64,000 nucleotides of DNA from Gaetbulibacter saemankumensis DSM 17032 (GCF_000425645.1 NZ_KE384430.1:248001-312000); one strand, 5' to 3'. Positions 52,063 to 62,637 are shown, numbered from the stretch's first letter. Notes: a model not told the origin generated them from the sequence alone. Made by a program: numbers and translations.

Positions 52063-52500
52063 CTATCCTATCCATGTACTCCAAGGAATTCTTGACAAGA
52101 ATAATACTAGTGCAATTGTATATAAAATCGCAATAGGTTTTAATTTAGCTGCCGATGTTAGCTTCTTTTTATGTTTTGAGTATCCGATTGTAATTAAAGC
52201 TACACCAATAATATTAACTAATGGATGTTCTACTAAATATAATCGAGCCATACTATTTTTCATAACTTCAGACCCTAATTCGCCCCATAATTCAAACCGT
52301 GGTGTTACAAAATACAGCACCAGACCTATAAGTAACTGAATATGAGAAACAATCAAGGTGAATAATGAAATTCTAAAATCTTTAGCCTCATATTCTTTAC
52401 CTCCAAATACTTTAATAAGAGCATTTATTGAAGCTACTAGTAATACCAAAAGGACTAAATACGCCCAATAAGAATGTAAATTTTTTATAATACTATACAT
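52063..52500 (-). CDS. Four-helix membrane protein (cytochrome b-like annotation in relatives)
   Basis: A 145-residue protein with four membrane segments, residues about 12-32, 45-65, 88-108 and 122-140. His residues lie at the segment ends (LHSYWAYL, VSHIQLLIG, VEHPLVNIIG, YSKHKKK). Similar flavobacterial proteins are annotated as cytochrome b-like, and pairs of His in neighbouring helices would allow haem binding, but this is not shown. It stands alone between two terminators. Confidence 0.6.
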   Translation of the reverse strand: MYSIIKNLHSYWAYLVLLVLLVASINALIKVFGGKEYEAKDFRISLFTLIVSHIQLLIGLVLYFVTPRFELWGELGSEVMKNSMARLYLVEHPLVNIIGVALITIGYSKHKKKLTSAAKLKPIAILYTIALVLFLSRIPWSTWIG

Positions 52501-52545
52501 GAAAATTAATTTTAGAATTAAAAAACAAATGTAATAATTAAAAGC

Positions 52546-52577
52546 ATAAAAAACCCGCTTCTTAAGAAGCGGGTTAA
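52546..52577 (-). terminator. Terminator after the TonB receptor at 52595
   Basis: A 24-bp perfect palindrome with arms AACCCGCTTCTT and its complement (52552-52575). On the minus strand it is followed by a T-run. Confidence 0.85.
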
Positions 52578-52594
52578 AATAGTATATAATTATT

Positions 52595-55147
52595 CTAAAA
52601 ACTATATCTTAAACTAGCATTCCATGTTCTTCCATATCCAAATCTACCCGTATTGGAGGTATTTACACCTTTCCAGTTTTCGGTAGGGTTAGAAGACAGT
52701 GGTGTATTACCACTTACAGATTCCAAGTAAACTTCATCAAACAAATTATTAATGTTAACTCTAAACTGTAATGAATTTTGACGATTTTCTCCTAATAACA
52801 TTTTGTACGACAACCCAATATCCATGGTGTTGTAATTTGGTAATTTAATCGGTGGGCTTTCAACCGTTGTTTGTCCTTGAGAATATAAATTATTATAAAT
52901 ATTCCACGTACCATCAACACTAAAACGTGGCAAGAACATATAATCTGCAAATAGTCCGGCCGTAAATTGTGCTGCACCACCTACTTCAACACCGTCTAAA
53001 TTAACTTCTGTTTCCGGATCGGTAATATTCCCGGCTTCATCAAACGTTCTTTGAATACCTACGCCATCAAATTTCCAATCTCCGATAGATAAAAACCCAT
53101 TTAATTTAAGATTGTCACTAGGGCGGGTAAAAATTTCCAATTCAACACCTGAATGAATTTGCTTTACCCCTTGCGTTTGAAATAATCTAAATGCCGGATC
53201 TCCTTGGTCCTCACCATTGGTATCTAACAAGGTTCTATTATCCCAAATGGTATAATAAACGTTTAAATTGGCAGAAACAGCTGTACCTCCTAATTGATAA
53301 CCCGCTTCTATACCTGTAATTTTTTGATTTTCTACCGCAGGCTCAATCAATTCATTACCATTTCTATCACTAATAAATAAATCACTGTGAAAAGGTTGGC
53401 GCGAATAATATCCTAAATTAACAAAGACCTTATGTAATTCACTTATCGTATAAGCCCCACCGGCCTTTACATTAAATCCTGGATTATTAACTTTTTCTGA
53501 CTCTTCGGAAACACCTTCATTCTGAGCATTTAAATATTCTGTCCGAACATGTGATTGCGATGAAACCGATCCTTGAAAAAACGCTGTAAAATTATTATTT
53601 TCATATTCTAACTGACCAAACACACCATAGTAATTGATATCTTCTTCATAATCATATCCGAATCTTTCACCATGATCATCATTAGTATTAAAGGTAACAT
53701 TCCATGGGTTTATGCCCCCAAAAGCATTTGTTAACTGATAGGCACCACCGTTATAATTACTAAATGCATTTACAGCATCTACTGTTATAAATTCATTTAC
53801 ACTTCTAAAATGAATTCCATTATATAGACGAATATCTGCTCCCAGATTAAAATTAAAATGTTCACTAATTTGATTTTCATAATTAGTTACAAGACCATAC
53901 CAGTTATGATTATTATTTGAACCACGAGCATAGGTTACATTACTACCTGAGGTCCTCGCTTGAGCAAACGTACCTCGACCCACAGAGCCATAAAGTATAG
54001 TGGAAAGTGATGAATTTTCGTTAATATTAAAATCCCAGCTTAAATTTGCTACAGGCTTATGATATACATTTCTACCTCCAGGGTACCGACCACCATGAAG
54101 CAGATTTGGACTATCTACATTTGCAAAATTCCATGAATTGTAGCGTCTTCCATTGTCTAAAAATTCCTGTATACTTCCACTACCGGCGGCCGCATGCCAT
54201 TGCGGAGCTCCTGTTATTAAAAAGTTTAATAAATGATTCTCATTTGGCTTATATCCAAAAGATAAAAAATAAGTTTGACCCTGACCGTCGGTATAGTCTA
54301 CATAACCATCACCTTGCCAATGTCCTAACATACCGGAAAAGGCCCAACCATTTTCCATTAAACCTGTAGAGTAATAAGCCGTAGATTTTATGTAGTTGTC
54401 ATTACCAATCATTTGTTGCACGAAGCCTCCTTGTTTACGATCTACCGTTTTGGTAACAATATTAACCGTTCCACCAACTGAAGATATAGCTAGCTTAGAA
54501 GACCCCAACCCTCTCTGTACCTGTACCGCGTTGGCTACATCTAAAACTCCAGACCAGTTAGACCAAAACATACGCCCATCCTCAGGACTATTTATTGGCT
54601 GCCCATTCAACATAAAAGCTGTATTTGTTTGATCAAATCCACGTAAGAACATTTGACCATCACCAAATCCTCCTCCTTTTATATTTTGAACTGAGGGGGT
54701 AGATTTTAATATTTCAGGTAAATCCCAGTTACCGGCTTTTTCTCTAATTTCATTTGCTTTAATTGTAGAAACCGCGATGGGCGTTTTTCTATCTTCAGCT
54801 AAATCGATTACGCCACTCCCCGTAATGACAATCTCTTCTAAAGTATTATCAGTAGACAGATTTATTTTCCCTAAATCTGTAGTTCCGCTAAACGTTAGTG
54901 TAACTGTTTCATAACCCACATAAGAAATAACAATCTGACCGGAAGTTTTATCCGATTCTATAATAAAATTTCCATCGAAATCGGAAGACACCCCATTTGT
55001 TGTCCCCTTTACAATAATATTCGCCCCAGGTAAAGGCGCCTTAATTTCGGCATCAATAATAGTACCCTTAATCGTACTTTGTGCCATACTTGCTGTAGCA
55101 AATAGCATTACCACAGCAACCAAGAAAAATTGCGTAATTTTTTTCAT
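52595..55147 (-). CDS. TonB-dependent receptor with carboxypeptidase-D-like domain
   Basis: An 850-residue receptor with signal MKKITQFFLVAVVMLFATASMAQ. An N-terminal sandwich domain (about 24-110; IKGTIIDAEIKAPLPGANII, SSDFDGNFIIES) is followed by a plug (ITGSGVIDLAEDRKTPIAV; MFLRGFDQTNTAFMLNGQ) and barrel, ending in TWNASLRYSF. It is monocistronic with its own terminator. Substrate unknown. Siderophore, vitamin or glycan uptake are all possible; there is no SusD-like partner. Confidence 0.87.
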   Translation of the reverse strand: MKKITQFFLVAVVMLFATASMAQSTIKGTIIDAEIKAPLPGANIIVKGTTNGVSSDFDGNFIIESDKTSGQIVISYVGYETVTLTFSGTTDLGKINLSTDNTLEEIVITGSGVIDLAEDRKTPIAVSTIKANEIREKAGNWDLPEILKSTPSVQNIKGGGFGDGQMFLRGFDQTNTAFMLNGQPINSPEDGRMFWSNWSGVLDVANAVQVQRGLGSSKLAISSVGGTVNIVTKTVDRKQGGFVQQMIGNDNYIKSTAYYSTGLMENGWAFSGMLGHWQGDGYVDYTDGQGQTYFLSFGYKPNENHLLNFLITGAPQWHAAAGSGSIQEFLDNGRRYNSWNFANVDSPNLLHGGRYPGGRNVYHKPVANLSWDFNINENSSLSTILYGSVGRGTFAQARTSGSNVTYARGSNNNHNWYGLVTNYENQISEHFNFNLGADIRLYNGIHFRSVNEFITVDAVNAFSNYNGGAYQLTNAFGGINPWNVTFNTNDDHGERFGYDYEEDINYYGVFGQLEYENNNFTAFFQGSVSSQSHVRTEYLNAQNEGVSEESEKVNNPGFNVKAGGAYTISELHKVFVNLGYYSRQPFHSDLFISDRNGNELIEPAVENQKITGIEAGYQLGGTAVSANLNVYYTIWDNRTLLDTNGEDQGDPAFRLFQTQGVKQIHSGVELEIFTRPSDNLKLNGFLSIGDWKFDGVGIQRTFDEAGNITDPETEVNLDGVEVGGAAQFTAGLFADYMFLPRFSVDGTWNIYNNLYSQGQTTVESPPIKLPNYNTMDIGLSYKMLLGENRQNSLQFRVNINNLFDEVYLESVSGNTPLSSNPTENWKGVNTSNTGRFGYGRTWNASLRYSF

Positions 55148-55241
55148 AAGATTAATTAATTGAATTAGTCGTATCTAAAATACTGATAAATAACACAATA
55201 ACATTAATTTTTTATTAAGAAAACAATAAATACACATAAAC

Positions 55242-55279
55242 AAAAAAGGGAAAAGTAACGCTATACTTTTCCCTTTTTA
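55242..55279 (-). terminator. Terminator after pgi
   Basis: AAAAAGGGAAAAGTA (55243-55257) pairs with TACTTTTCCCTTTTT (55264-55278) around a 6-nt loop. It is placed after the pgi stop codon on the minus strand. Confidence 0.8.
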
Positions 55280-55300
55280 AATTGTTTTAGAAGAAAGAAT

Positions 55301-56920
55301 CTATCTAAAACTCTTATAATGCTCTAACAAATTTGTTGTAGATGAATCATGGCTGTTTGCCGCAGTATTATTAAATTCTTGCAAAATCTTGTTAGCCAAT
55401 TGCTTACCTAATTCTACCCCAAACTGATCATAACTAAATATATTCCAAATAACACCCTGAACAAAGATTTTATGCTCGTACATGGCTATTAATTTGCCTA
55501 AACTTTCCGGAGATAATTTGTTAATAAATAATGTATTAGTAGGTTTATTACCTTCAAACACCTTAAATGGTACCAAATTGGCACTTGCCCCTTCGGCTTT
55601 TACTTCTGTTTCAGTTTTACCGTTAAGCAAGGCCTCTGTTTGTGCTAAAAAGTTGGATGTTAATTTATCCTGATGATCTTGATTACCGTGCAACGACTGA
55701 GCAAAACCAATAAAATCGGCAGGAATTAATTTAGTTCCCTGATGAATTAATTGAAAGAACGCATGCTGCGCATTAGTACCTGGTTCTCCCCAAATAATTG
55801 TTCCTGACTGATAATCTATTTGATTGCCATTTCTATCGATACTTTTACCATTACTTTCCATAATACCCTGTTGCAAATAAGTTGCAAACTGATTTAAGTA
55901 TTGCGAATAAGGAATAATAGCTTCGCTTTCTGCATTAAAGAAATTGTTATACCAAACACTTAATAAAGCTAATACCACAGGAATATTGCTTTCGAAAGCT
56001 TCATTTTTAAAATGCTCATCCATTTTATGAGCTCCTTGAAGCAAACTATCAAAATTGTCATAACCTACGGCTAAACTAATAGATAAACCAACCGCACTCC
56101 ATAATGAGAATCGGCCACCAACCCAGTCCCACATGGGGAAAATATTATTTTCATCGATACCAAAGGCTTTTACATTCTGAATATTTGTTGATACTGCAAC
56201 AAAATGTTTCGCTATGGCACCCGCATCGGCAGATTTTAAAAACCAGTCTTTTATAGTATTCGCATTTGATAAAGTTTCCTGCGTGGTAAATGTTTTAGAA
56301 ACTATAACAAATAGGGTGGTTTCCGGATCTAATTTTTTAATAACTTCATTTACATGGTCTCCATCCACATTACTCACAAAGTGCGTTGTTAAATGGTTCT
56401 TGTAATATTGTAATGAATCAACCACCATTGCTGGTCCAAGATCCGATCCACCAATACCTATATTTACCACGTGGGTAAAAGATTTCCCTGTAAACCCTTT
56501 TCTTTCTCCAGATACAACTTCGTTTGTAAAGGTTTCAATTTTATTTTTTACCGCATATATTTCAGGCATTACGTTTTCTCCATTCACCTTAAAATTAGCC
56601 TCTTTAGAAGCACGTAAAGCTGTATGTAAAACAGCACGACCTTCTGTTTGATTTATAATTTCACCTGAAAATTGACTCTTAATGGCCTCTTTAAGTTTTA
56701 CCTCATCGGCTAATTCAAGTAATAAACCGATGGTTTCTTCAGTGATTCTATTTTTAGAATAGTCTACATAAAAATCATCCCATTTAATAGTGAATTTATT
56801 TGCTCGATTTGCATCTTCAGAAAACAAATCTTTCATATGGGTCCCACATATTTTATGGTAATGCTCCTGAAGCTTTTTCCAAGAGGCTGTTGTTGTCGGG
56901 TTGATGCTTGGTAATGCCAT
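55301..56920 (-). CDS. pgi: Glucose-6-phosphate isomerase
   Basis: A 539-residue enzyme interconverting glucose 6-phosphate and fructose 6-phosphate. Both SIS-type halves are present. [12 protein letters not shown] and the signature [14 protein letters not shown] are visible, as are the [12 protein letters not shown] loop, the active-site Glu region ([20 protein letters not shown]) and the C-terminal helix with [11 protein letters not shown]. It follows the M23 peptidase gene after 1 nt and is the last gene of the run that starts at hmgA or DUF3108. Confidence 0.96.
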   Translation of the reverse strand: MALPSINPTTTASWKKLQEHYHKICGTHMKDLFSEDANRANKFTIKWDDFYVDYSKNRITEETIGLLLELADEVKLKEAIKSQFSGEIINQTEGRAVLHTALRASKEANFKVNGENVMPEIYAVKNKIETFTNEVVSGERKGFTGKSFTHVVNIGIGGSDLGPAMVVDSLQYYKNHLTTHFVSNVDGDHVNEVIKKLDPETTLFVIVSKTFTTQETLSNANTIKDWFLKSADAGAIAKHFVAVSTNIQNVKAFGIDENNIFPMWDWVGGRFSLWSAVGLSISLAVGYDNFDSLLQGAHKMDEHFKNEAFESNIPVVLALLSVWYNNFFNAESEAIIPYSQYLNQFATYLQQGIMESNGKSIDRNGNQIDYQSGTIIWGEPGTNAQHAFFQLIHQGTKLIPADFIGFAQSLHGNQDHQDKLTSNFLAQTEALLNGKTETEVKAEGASANLVPFKVFEGNKPTNTLFINKLSPESLGKLIAMYEHKIFVQGVIWNIFSYDQFGVELGKQLANKILQEFNNTAANSHDSSTTNLLEHYKSFR

Positions 56921-56921
56921 G

Positions 56922-58241
56922 TTATGAATTTGATTGTGTTATTGTTGGTTGTTGTGTGTTTTCTTCTTTCTTAATATCTGGTTTAAAATAAATATTATCT
57001 AATTGATATTTAACAGGTTTTATAAACTCTAGATATTTCACTTTTAAACTGTCTGAAATAGGCTTAGCTTCGGGTAATTTTTGCTTGAAAGGATCTACTT
57101 GTCGGCCGTTTACCCAAAAGCGGTAGCACACATGCGGACCTCCCGTATTTCCAGTCATACCAACCCAGCCAATCACATCGCCTTGCTTTACAAACTGCCC
57201 TACTTTTACATTGCGCTTTTTCATATGTAAATACTGTGTTTCATAGGTAGCATTATGTCTTAACTTTACATAATTTCCATTTCCACCTGTGTAACTTGAT
57301 TTCGTAACAGTTCCATTAGCCGTTGCCATAATAGGCGTGCCAATAGGAGCTGCGAAATCGGTTCCTTTGTGCGGACGCACTTTATAACCGTAAACCGCTA
57401 TACGACGTTTTAAATTATATCGGGAGGATATACGACTAAATTTAACTGGCGCCTTTAAAAACGCACGTCGTAAATTTTTAGCTTCTTCGTTAAAATAATC
57501 AACTATACCTTTTACACTATCGGTTTGAAATCTAAAAGCATAAAAAGGTTCATTGTTATGCTCAAAATAAGCCGCTTTCACATTATGAACTCCTACATAA
57601 ACACTATCATCGATATACTTATCCGTATAAATAACCTTAAATCGATCACCTGGCTGTAGCCTTCTAAAATCTATAGTCCATGCATAAATATCATCGGCCA
57701 TTTTATTAGCAAGCACCTGACTTAATCCAGCTTCCTCTAATGTTTCAGAAATACTACTATTTATAACCCCAGTAGCCGTTTTTTCGACATACTTAATAGG
57801 TTTTCTACTAGTATACGCGTGAATAGAATCGTGAAATTTAATAACCACATATTCTTCCAAAGATGGCTGATAAATAAAACATTTTGGTAATTCTAATGAA
57901 TCTTTTCCACATAAAAGAGTATATGGCTTACCTATCTGAAGTTTCGTAATATCGAATGTATCCTTAGTTTTTTCTGCAATGTGAAAAATTTTAGGATAGC
58001 CTACTTTATTTCGTTCTAAGATTTGCCCAAAACTATCTCCTTTTCTTATTGTATCCCGTTTAACGACATAGTCGTTTAAATTGAAACCAAACTCATGAAT
58101 TTCCTTTGGTTCTTCTTTTACGATTGCTAATTCGTGCTCAACTTCAACTGGCTTAACTTCATTTTTACATGCTAAAAACGTTAAGCCCAGTGCTGCAATT
58201 AAATATCTACTCCCCAATTGTCTTTTTCTTGTTTTGTCCAT
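56922..58241 (-). CDS. M23-family peptidase lipoprotein with atypical zinc motif
   Basis: A 439-residue lipoprotein (lipobox LTFLAC in the N-terminal 26 residues). A LysM-like/OapA-type region is followed by a LytM/M23 domain near residues 285-385. HKGTDFA supplies the first His and Asp, and YLHM a further His, but the last motif reads GPHVCYRF where LytM proteins have H-x-H. A Cys (codon TGC) therefore stands at a zinc-ligand position. Related Bacteroidota proteins may share this, so it could be a family variant. The likely role is peptidoglycan cleavage or activation of an amidase. The start at 58241 overlaps the preceding gene by 43 nt; a still longer upstream frame was rejected. Confidence 0.78.
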   Translation of the reverse strand: MDKTRKRQLGSRYLIAALGLTFLACKNEVKPVEVEHELAIVKEEPKEIHEFGFNLNDYVVKRDTIRKGDSFGQILERNKVGYPKIFHIAEKTKDTFDITKLQIGKPYTLLCGKDSLELPKCFIYQPSLEEYVVIKFHDSIHAYTSRKPIKYVEKTATGVINSSISETLEEAGLSQVLANKMADDIYAWTIDFRRLQPGDRFKVIYTDKYIDDSVYVGVHNVKAAYFEHNNEPFYAFRFQTDSVKGIVDYFNEEAKNLRRAFLKAPVKFSRISSRYNLKRRIAVYGYKVRPHKGTDFAAPIGTPIMATANGTVTKSSYTGGNGNYVKLRHNATYETQYLHMKKRNVKVGQFVKQGDVIGWVGMTGNTGGPHVCYRFWVNGRQVDPFKQKLPEAKPISDSLKVKYLEFIKPVKYQLDNIYFKPDIKKEENTQQPTITQSNS

Positions 58242-59116
58242 AATTCTGGAAAAAATATTCTCTTTTGATATTTTGGATGCATGTACTTTACCCATTCACT
58301 TCCTCCTGTTGCTTCGGCGGTTTCCCCACCTATATTTAAATAATGATTTGCTGTATTATAATGCGCCATAACCCATTTAATATTCACCGTATAATCATAG
58401 TGGCGCATGGCTTTTATTAGATTTTTATCCTCTCGAGCTTCCTTTGGAAGCCCCTTATATTTAGAGTATAAATTATTACCATAATAAAATTTGGTAAATC
58501 TAATAAATTCGTCTTTATATTTTTCTTCAAAAACCTTTAAAGTATAACTTTTTTTTCCCGTTTTATAGTCCTTACCGGCGGCTTGCCAATATAAATGTTC
58601 GAAGGCATTTTCGTAAGAGGAATTTCTGTCGATGGTATCTCTAAAGCGTTTATCAATTAAGTTTATTAACTCGGTTGAGGCAAACTCGATTTTACGATAC
58701 TGTGCACTTTGAAATCCGCTAGCAGGTGTTAAAGTTTTTCTGAACTTATTATATTGCTCGACACTCATACCATCTTTCATAATACTAAATGAAGAGGTCA
58801 AAATATCAAAATACCTACTTATACGATGTAATTTATCTGCAAAAATACTGGCATTAACTTGTCTACTTTTGGCCAGTTGATCAATCTCAACCAATACCAT
58901 TTTAAAAAGAAGTTCATTTACCTGATGATACATAATAAATACCATCTCATCCGGATAACTACTACGTGTTGTTTGAAGATTTAATAAGGCATCTGTTTGA
59001 ATATAATCCCAATAATTTAATGGCTTACTATGCAATAAGCCTTCCAGATGATCTTCTAAATCCTGACCTAATGCTTCGTATTTTTCTTGTAATGCTTTTG
59101 TTATATCGTCTTTCAA
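58199..59116 (-). CDS. Tryptophan 2,3-dioxygenase family protein
   Basis: A 305-residue haem dioxygenase-type protein. YHQVNELLFKM (residues about 64-74) carries the active-site His and matches the TDO HQ-x-x-EL motif, and GGETAEATGGSEW near residue 270 matches the TDO C-terminal loop. TDO opens the indole ring of tryptophan to N-formylkynurenine. The sequence is divergent from the proteobacterial enzyme, as expected for the Bacteroidota subgroup, so a related substrate is possible. It is next to hppD and hmgA of tyrosine breakdown. The 3' end overlaps the M23 gene by 43 nt. Confidence 0.83.
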   Translation of the reverse strand: MKDDITKALQEKYEALGQDLEDHLEGLLHSKPLNYWDYIQTDALLNLQTTRSSYPDEMVFIMYHQVNELLFKMVLVEIDQLAKSRQVNASIFADKLHRISRYFDILTSSFSIMKDGMSVEQYNKFRKTLTPASGFQSAQYRKIEFASTELINLIDKRFRDTIDRNSSYENAFEHLYWQAAGKDYKTGKKSYTLKVFEEKYKDEFIRFTKFYYGNNLYSKYKGLPKEAREDKNLIKAMRHYDYTVNIKWVMAHYNTANHYLNIGGETAEATGGSEWVKYMHPKYQKRIFFPELWTKQEKDNWGVDI

Positions 59117-59129
59117 GATCTCTTACTAA

Positions 59130-59915
59130 TTATCTACGCTCTACAAAAATTTTAAACGGATACTTCAATCCTTTAAAAGCCTCTAAATCTGCTCTTAATG
59201 ATCCAACCGCCAAATCTGCCTTAATTCGCAAAGGTACTTTATTTTTGTCTTTTGACACCCAAAGCGTCAAACTTTCTTCCTCTTTAAATACACGACCCGC
59301 CATAACATAAGGTCTGAATTTTAATGTTTGTATTTTACCAAAATCGGTTTCAATAATCTCTTCACCCAGATACCTCAATTTAAAACCATAATTTTCTTCA
59401 TCGAAAAACATATCGGTTCTAATTTCATCACCTTTATTTAAACTATTAATATCTATCTTACTTCGCAAATAATAATAAGTCGATACCATATCCTGTATAT
59501 TATCCGGCGTAGAAAATTCCTTTACAGTATTGTGCTTTTTATCTGTTACTCGAGCTAAATTTTTATCATGGTCGAAATGAATTTCTAAATCTTTGGTATA
59601 TCCGCCTTCATCAATATTTCTAATAAACTTGTACGGTTGGTAAGTTTCTCTGTCGAAATAGCTTTCATAACGATCTTTCACTTTAAAGAACCACTTAATC
59701 ATACCCGTTGTCCAACCTTTTCCCATCACATGATATACCTCACGCCCTTCAAGATTGGTTTCTTTAACTTTCAGTGTGGCATTTCCGGCCTTTAAAAAAC
59801 CACTGTAACTCATTCTAAATTGAAACCATTCACCATCTTTAAATGCCGATTCCTGCTGTGAAGAAACAACATTAAACAGGCACAAAGTAAGGATTATAAC
59901 AATTATCTTTTTCAT
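59130..59915 (-). CDS. DUF3108-family exported protein
   Basis: A 261-residue protein with a Sec signal (MKKIIVIILTLCLFNVVSS) and a beta-rich body typical of DUF3108: GEWFQFRMSYSGFLKAGNAT, VKDRYESYFD, and a C-terminal KNKVPLRIKADLAVGS. Function is unknown; proteins of this family are thought to sit in the periplasm or outer membrane. It lies 13 nt upstream of the dioxygenase gene, so the two are in one unit with the M23 peptidase and pgi. Confidence 0.8.
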   Translation of the reverse strand: MKKIIVIILTLCLFNVVSSQQESAFKDGEWFQFRMSYSGFLKAGNATLKVKETNLEGREVYHVMGKGWTTGMIKWFFKVKDRYESYFDRETYQPYKFIRNIDEGGYTKDLEIHFDHDKNLARVTDKKHNTVKEFSTPDNIQDMVSTYYYLRSKIDINSLNKGDEIRTDMFFDEENYGFKLRYLGEEIIETDFGKIQTLKFRPYVMAGRVFKEEESLTLWVSKDKNKVPLRIKADLAVGSLRADLEAFKGLKYPFKIFVERR

Positions 59916-60056
59916 GTGATTTTGGGTAATAGTAAAGTAACTTTAATTTTTTACACTCATTGTACAATAAAGCTATTTACAATTACTATTCCAAAAATAT
60001 AAAAATAACTTAGACTCTTAGTTGTAACATGACGAGCTTAACAATAATTTGTTACA

Positions 60057-60089
60057 CAAAAAACGCCATCAAAACATTGATGACGCTTT
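60057..60089 (-). terminator. Terminator after hppD
   Basis: On the minus strand GCGTCATCA pairs with TGATGGCG (one mismatch) and a run of six T follows. It is placed 25-57 nt after the hppD stop codon. Confidence 0.65.
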
Positions 60090-60113
60090 ATAATTTAGTT
60101 ATGTTTTAATTAC

Positions 60114-61274
60114 TTATAAGGTTCCACGATTGGCTTGCTCACGTTCTATAGATTCGAAAAGGGCTTTAAAATTACCGGCTCCAAATCCGCGCGCCCCCAT
60201 ACGTTGAATAATCTCAAAGAATAATGTTGGCCTGTCCTCTACTGGTTTGGTGAAAATTTGTAATAAATAGCCTTCCTCATCAGCATCAATCATAATTCCA
60301 AGCGACTTCAAAGTTTCGATATCCTCACGTAATTCATGATCATGCGCCTGCAAACGTTCCGGCACGGCCTTATAATAAGCCTCAGGTGGTGTCGATAAAA
60401 ATTCAACCCCTCGCGCCTTTAATTGACTTACGGTTTCAATAATATCATCAGTTGCAACTGCAATATGCTGTACACCGGCACCTTCATAAAAATCTAAATA
60501 CTCCTCAATTTGCGAACGCTTCTTTCCTTTCGCTGGTTCGTTTATTGGGAATTTAATTCGACCGTTACCATTGCTCATCACTTTACTCATGAGCGCCGAG
60601 TACTCTGTATGAATTTGTTTATCATCAAAAGACAAAAAGTTCTCAAAACCCATAACATCTTCATACCATTTTACCCAGGTATTCATTTGCCCCCAACCAA
60701 CATTACCTACCATATGATCAATATATTTTAATCCTACCGGAGTTGGATTATAATCGGACTCCCAAGCTCTAAATCCTGGCAAAAAGGATCCGTTATAATT
60801 TTTACGTTCTACAAACATGTGAACTGTTTCACCGTAAGTATAAATTCCTGCCCTTACAACTTCACCATGCTCATCGGTTTCTACCACCGGTTCCATATAA
60901 GATTTTGCACCACGGCTCGTGGTTTCTTCATAGGCTTTTCTCGCATCTTCAACCCAAAGCGCCACAACTTTTACACCATCGCCATGCTTAACGATATGCT
61001 CGTTAATTGGTGACTTACTATGTAATGGTGTGGTTAACACCAAGCGGATTTTATCTTGTAATAACACATAACTCACACTATCTTTTGATCCTGTTTCCAG
61101 ACCTTTATAGGCGTACGACTGAAAACCAAAGGCTGTTTTATAAAAATGTGCAGCTTGCTTAGCATTACCCACATAAAATTCTACATAATCGGTCCCTAGA
61201 AGGGGCAAAAAATCTTGTGCACCTTCAAATATTTTTTCTAATCCGTAGTTTACAGATTTAATTTCTTTACTCAT
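60114..61274 (-). CDS. hppD: 4-Hydroxyphenylpyruvate dioxygenase
   Basis: A 386-residue VOC-fold Fe(II) enzyme that makes homogentisate from 4-hydroxyphenylpyruvate. The iron ligands are visible as His in KYIDHMVGNV, His in VQHIAVATDD and Glu in LFFEIIQRMG. The C-terminal gate helix GFGAGNFKALFESIE is intact. It is 115 nt downstream of hmgA on the same strand, giving two successive steps of tyrosine catabolism. No fumarylacetoacetase is in the window. Confidence 0.95.
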   Translation of the reverse strand: MSKEIKSVNYGLEKIFEGAQDFLPLLGTDYVEFYVGNAKQAAHFYKTAFGFQSYAYKGLETGSKDSVSYVLLQDKIRLVLTTPLHSKSPINEHIVKHGDGVKVVALWVEDARKAYEETTSRGAKSYMEPVVETDEHGEVVRAGIYTYGETVHMFVERKNYNGSFLPGFRAWESDYNPTPVGLKYIDHMVGNVGWGQMNTWVKWYEDVMGFENFLSFDDKQIHTEYSALMSKVMSNGNGRIKFPINEPAKGKKRSQIEEYLDFYEGAGVQHIAVATDDIIETVSQLKARGVEFLSTPPEAYYKAVPERLQAHDHELREDIETLKSLGIMIDADEEGYLLQIFTKPVEDRPTLFFEIIQRMGARGFGAGNFKALFESIEREQANRGTL

Positions 61275-61389
61275 TGCTTTTAGTTTTTATCTTTTAGTTT
61301 ACTAGGTATTAATATTTATAGCCATGATAGCAACGATATCCTTTTTTTAAAAAGAAATCGTCAAAAGCCTGTTTCAATTTCTTAAAAAA

Positions 61390-62547
61390 TTACTCTAACC
61401 AAGATTTGTAATAATCCTCATCGGCAATTTTTAAAGCCTCTTCAGTCACCATTAGCGGTTTAAACGTATCGACCATGACGGCAAGTTCTTCCGTTTCTGT
61501 TTTACCAATACTACGCTCTGTTGCTCCAGGATGTGGACCATGCGGAATACCAGCAGGATGTAACGAAATATGCCCGGCTTCGATATCATTACGACTCATA
61601 AAATCGCCATCGACATAATACAACACCTCATCACTATCAATGTTACTGTGATTGTATGGTGCCGGAATCGCCTGGGGATGATAATCATACAAGCGCGGCA
61701 CAAAACTACACACTACAAAGGCATCGGTCTCGAAAGTTTGATGCACTGGGGGTGGTTGATGAACACGACCAGTTATAGGTTCGAAATCATGAATTGAAAA
61801 AGCATAGGGATAGTTATAACCGTCGTACCCCACCACATCGAAAGGATGTGAGGCATAGACCATTTCAATAATATCATCTTGTTTTTTAACTTTTATTGTG
61901 AAATCACCTGATTCATTATATGTTTCTAATTCTTCCGGACGACGAATGTCACGTTCGCAAAATGGTGAATGTTCCAACAACTGTCCGAACCAGTTTCTAT
62001 ATCTTTTGGGAGTATATATTGGCCGGCGTGACTCTACAATAAAGAGGCGATTATCTTCGGAATCGAAATCGATTTTATAAATAATTCCACGCGGGATTAA
62101 CAAATAATCGCCGTATTTAAAATCAAGATTTCCCAAATGGGTTCTAAGCTTACCAGAACCTTTATGAATAAAAATTAGCTCATCGGCATCGGTATTCTTA
62201 TAAAAATAATCCTGTGATTTTTGCATTGGTGCAGCCAAAATAATAGCACAATCAGAATTAACAAGAACTGTTTTTCTACTTTCTAAATAATCGGTCTCCG
62301 GTGCCACCTGAAACCCTTTGAATCGATACGATTGAATATTATTAGCTTTACTTATTTTAGGCGCTACGCTATATTGTTTTTTAATTTCTTTTACTTGTGT
62401 AGGACGCTGCTCGTGATAACTGTTTGTGGACATACCATCAAATCCAATAGTTCCAAATAACTGCTCGTAATACAAACTACCATCAGCTTTTTTAAACTGT
62501 ATGTGACGTTTATGCGGAATGCTTCCTAATTTATGATAAAAAGGCAT
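61390..62547 (-). CDS. hmgA: Homogentisate 1,2-dioxygenase
   Basis: A 385-residue cupin-type Fe(II) dioxygenase that opens the ring of homogentisate to maleylacetoacetate. The C-terminal metal site HPAGIPHGPHPGATE contains ligand residues, and the substrate region QPPPVHQTFETDAFV is typical. It is shorter than human HGD (445) but normal for the bacterial class. It forms the tyrosine pathway with hppD. A leader with a short open frame and a hairpin precedes it. Confidence 0.93.
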   Translation of the reverse strand: MPFYHKLGSIPHKRHIQFKKADGSLYYEQLFGTIGFDGMSTNSYHEQRPTQVKEIKKQYSVAPKISKANNIQSYRFKGFQVAPETDYLESRKTVLVNSDCAIILAAPMQKSQDYFYKNTDADELIFIHKGSGKLRTHLGNLDFKYGDYLLIPRGIIYKIDFDSEDNRLFIVESRRPIYTPKRYRNWFGQLLEHSPFCERDIRRPEELETYNESGDFTIKVKKQDDIIEMVYASHPFDVVGYDGYNYPYAFSIHDFEPITGRVHQPPPVHQTFETDAFVVCSFVPRLYDYHPQAIPAPYNHSNIDSDEVLYYVDGDFMSRNDIEAGHISLHPAGIPHGPHPGATERSIGKTETEELAVMVDTFKPLMVTEEALKIADEDYYKSWLE

Positions 62548-62578
62548 AACTTTAAATTTAAAATTTAATAAAATCTAA

Positions 62579-62608
62579 TCATTTTTAAGGTGAACATCTT
62601 AAAAATGA
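62579..62608 (-). promoter_or_regulatory. Hairpin in the hmgA leader
   Basis: TCATTTTTAAG (62579-62589) and CTTAAAAATGA (62598-62608) form a perfect 11-bp stem with an 8-nt loop, about 32 nt before the hmgA start. It could be a terminator of the upstream transcript or part of an attenuator. Confidence 0.4.
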
Positions 62609-62637
62609 ACTACATATAAAGATACAATAAAGAAAAC

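Noticed and set aside
54046-54369. A 107-codon open frame antisense to the TonB receptor at 52595
   Set aside because: It lies wholly within a well-supported gene, has no promoter or family features, and is an expected by-product of AT-rich coding DNA read on the other strand. Similar antisense frames at 15251-15544, 25654-26013 and 39661-40119 were dropped for the same reason.
61312-61389. In-frame open extension of 25 codons after the hmgA stop codon
   Set aside because: There is no sign of stop-codon readthrough and no ATG. The length is within chance, and the known family ends at the stop codon.
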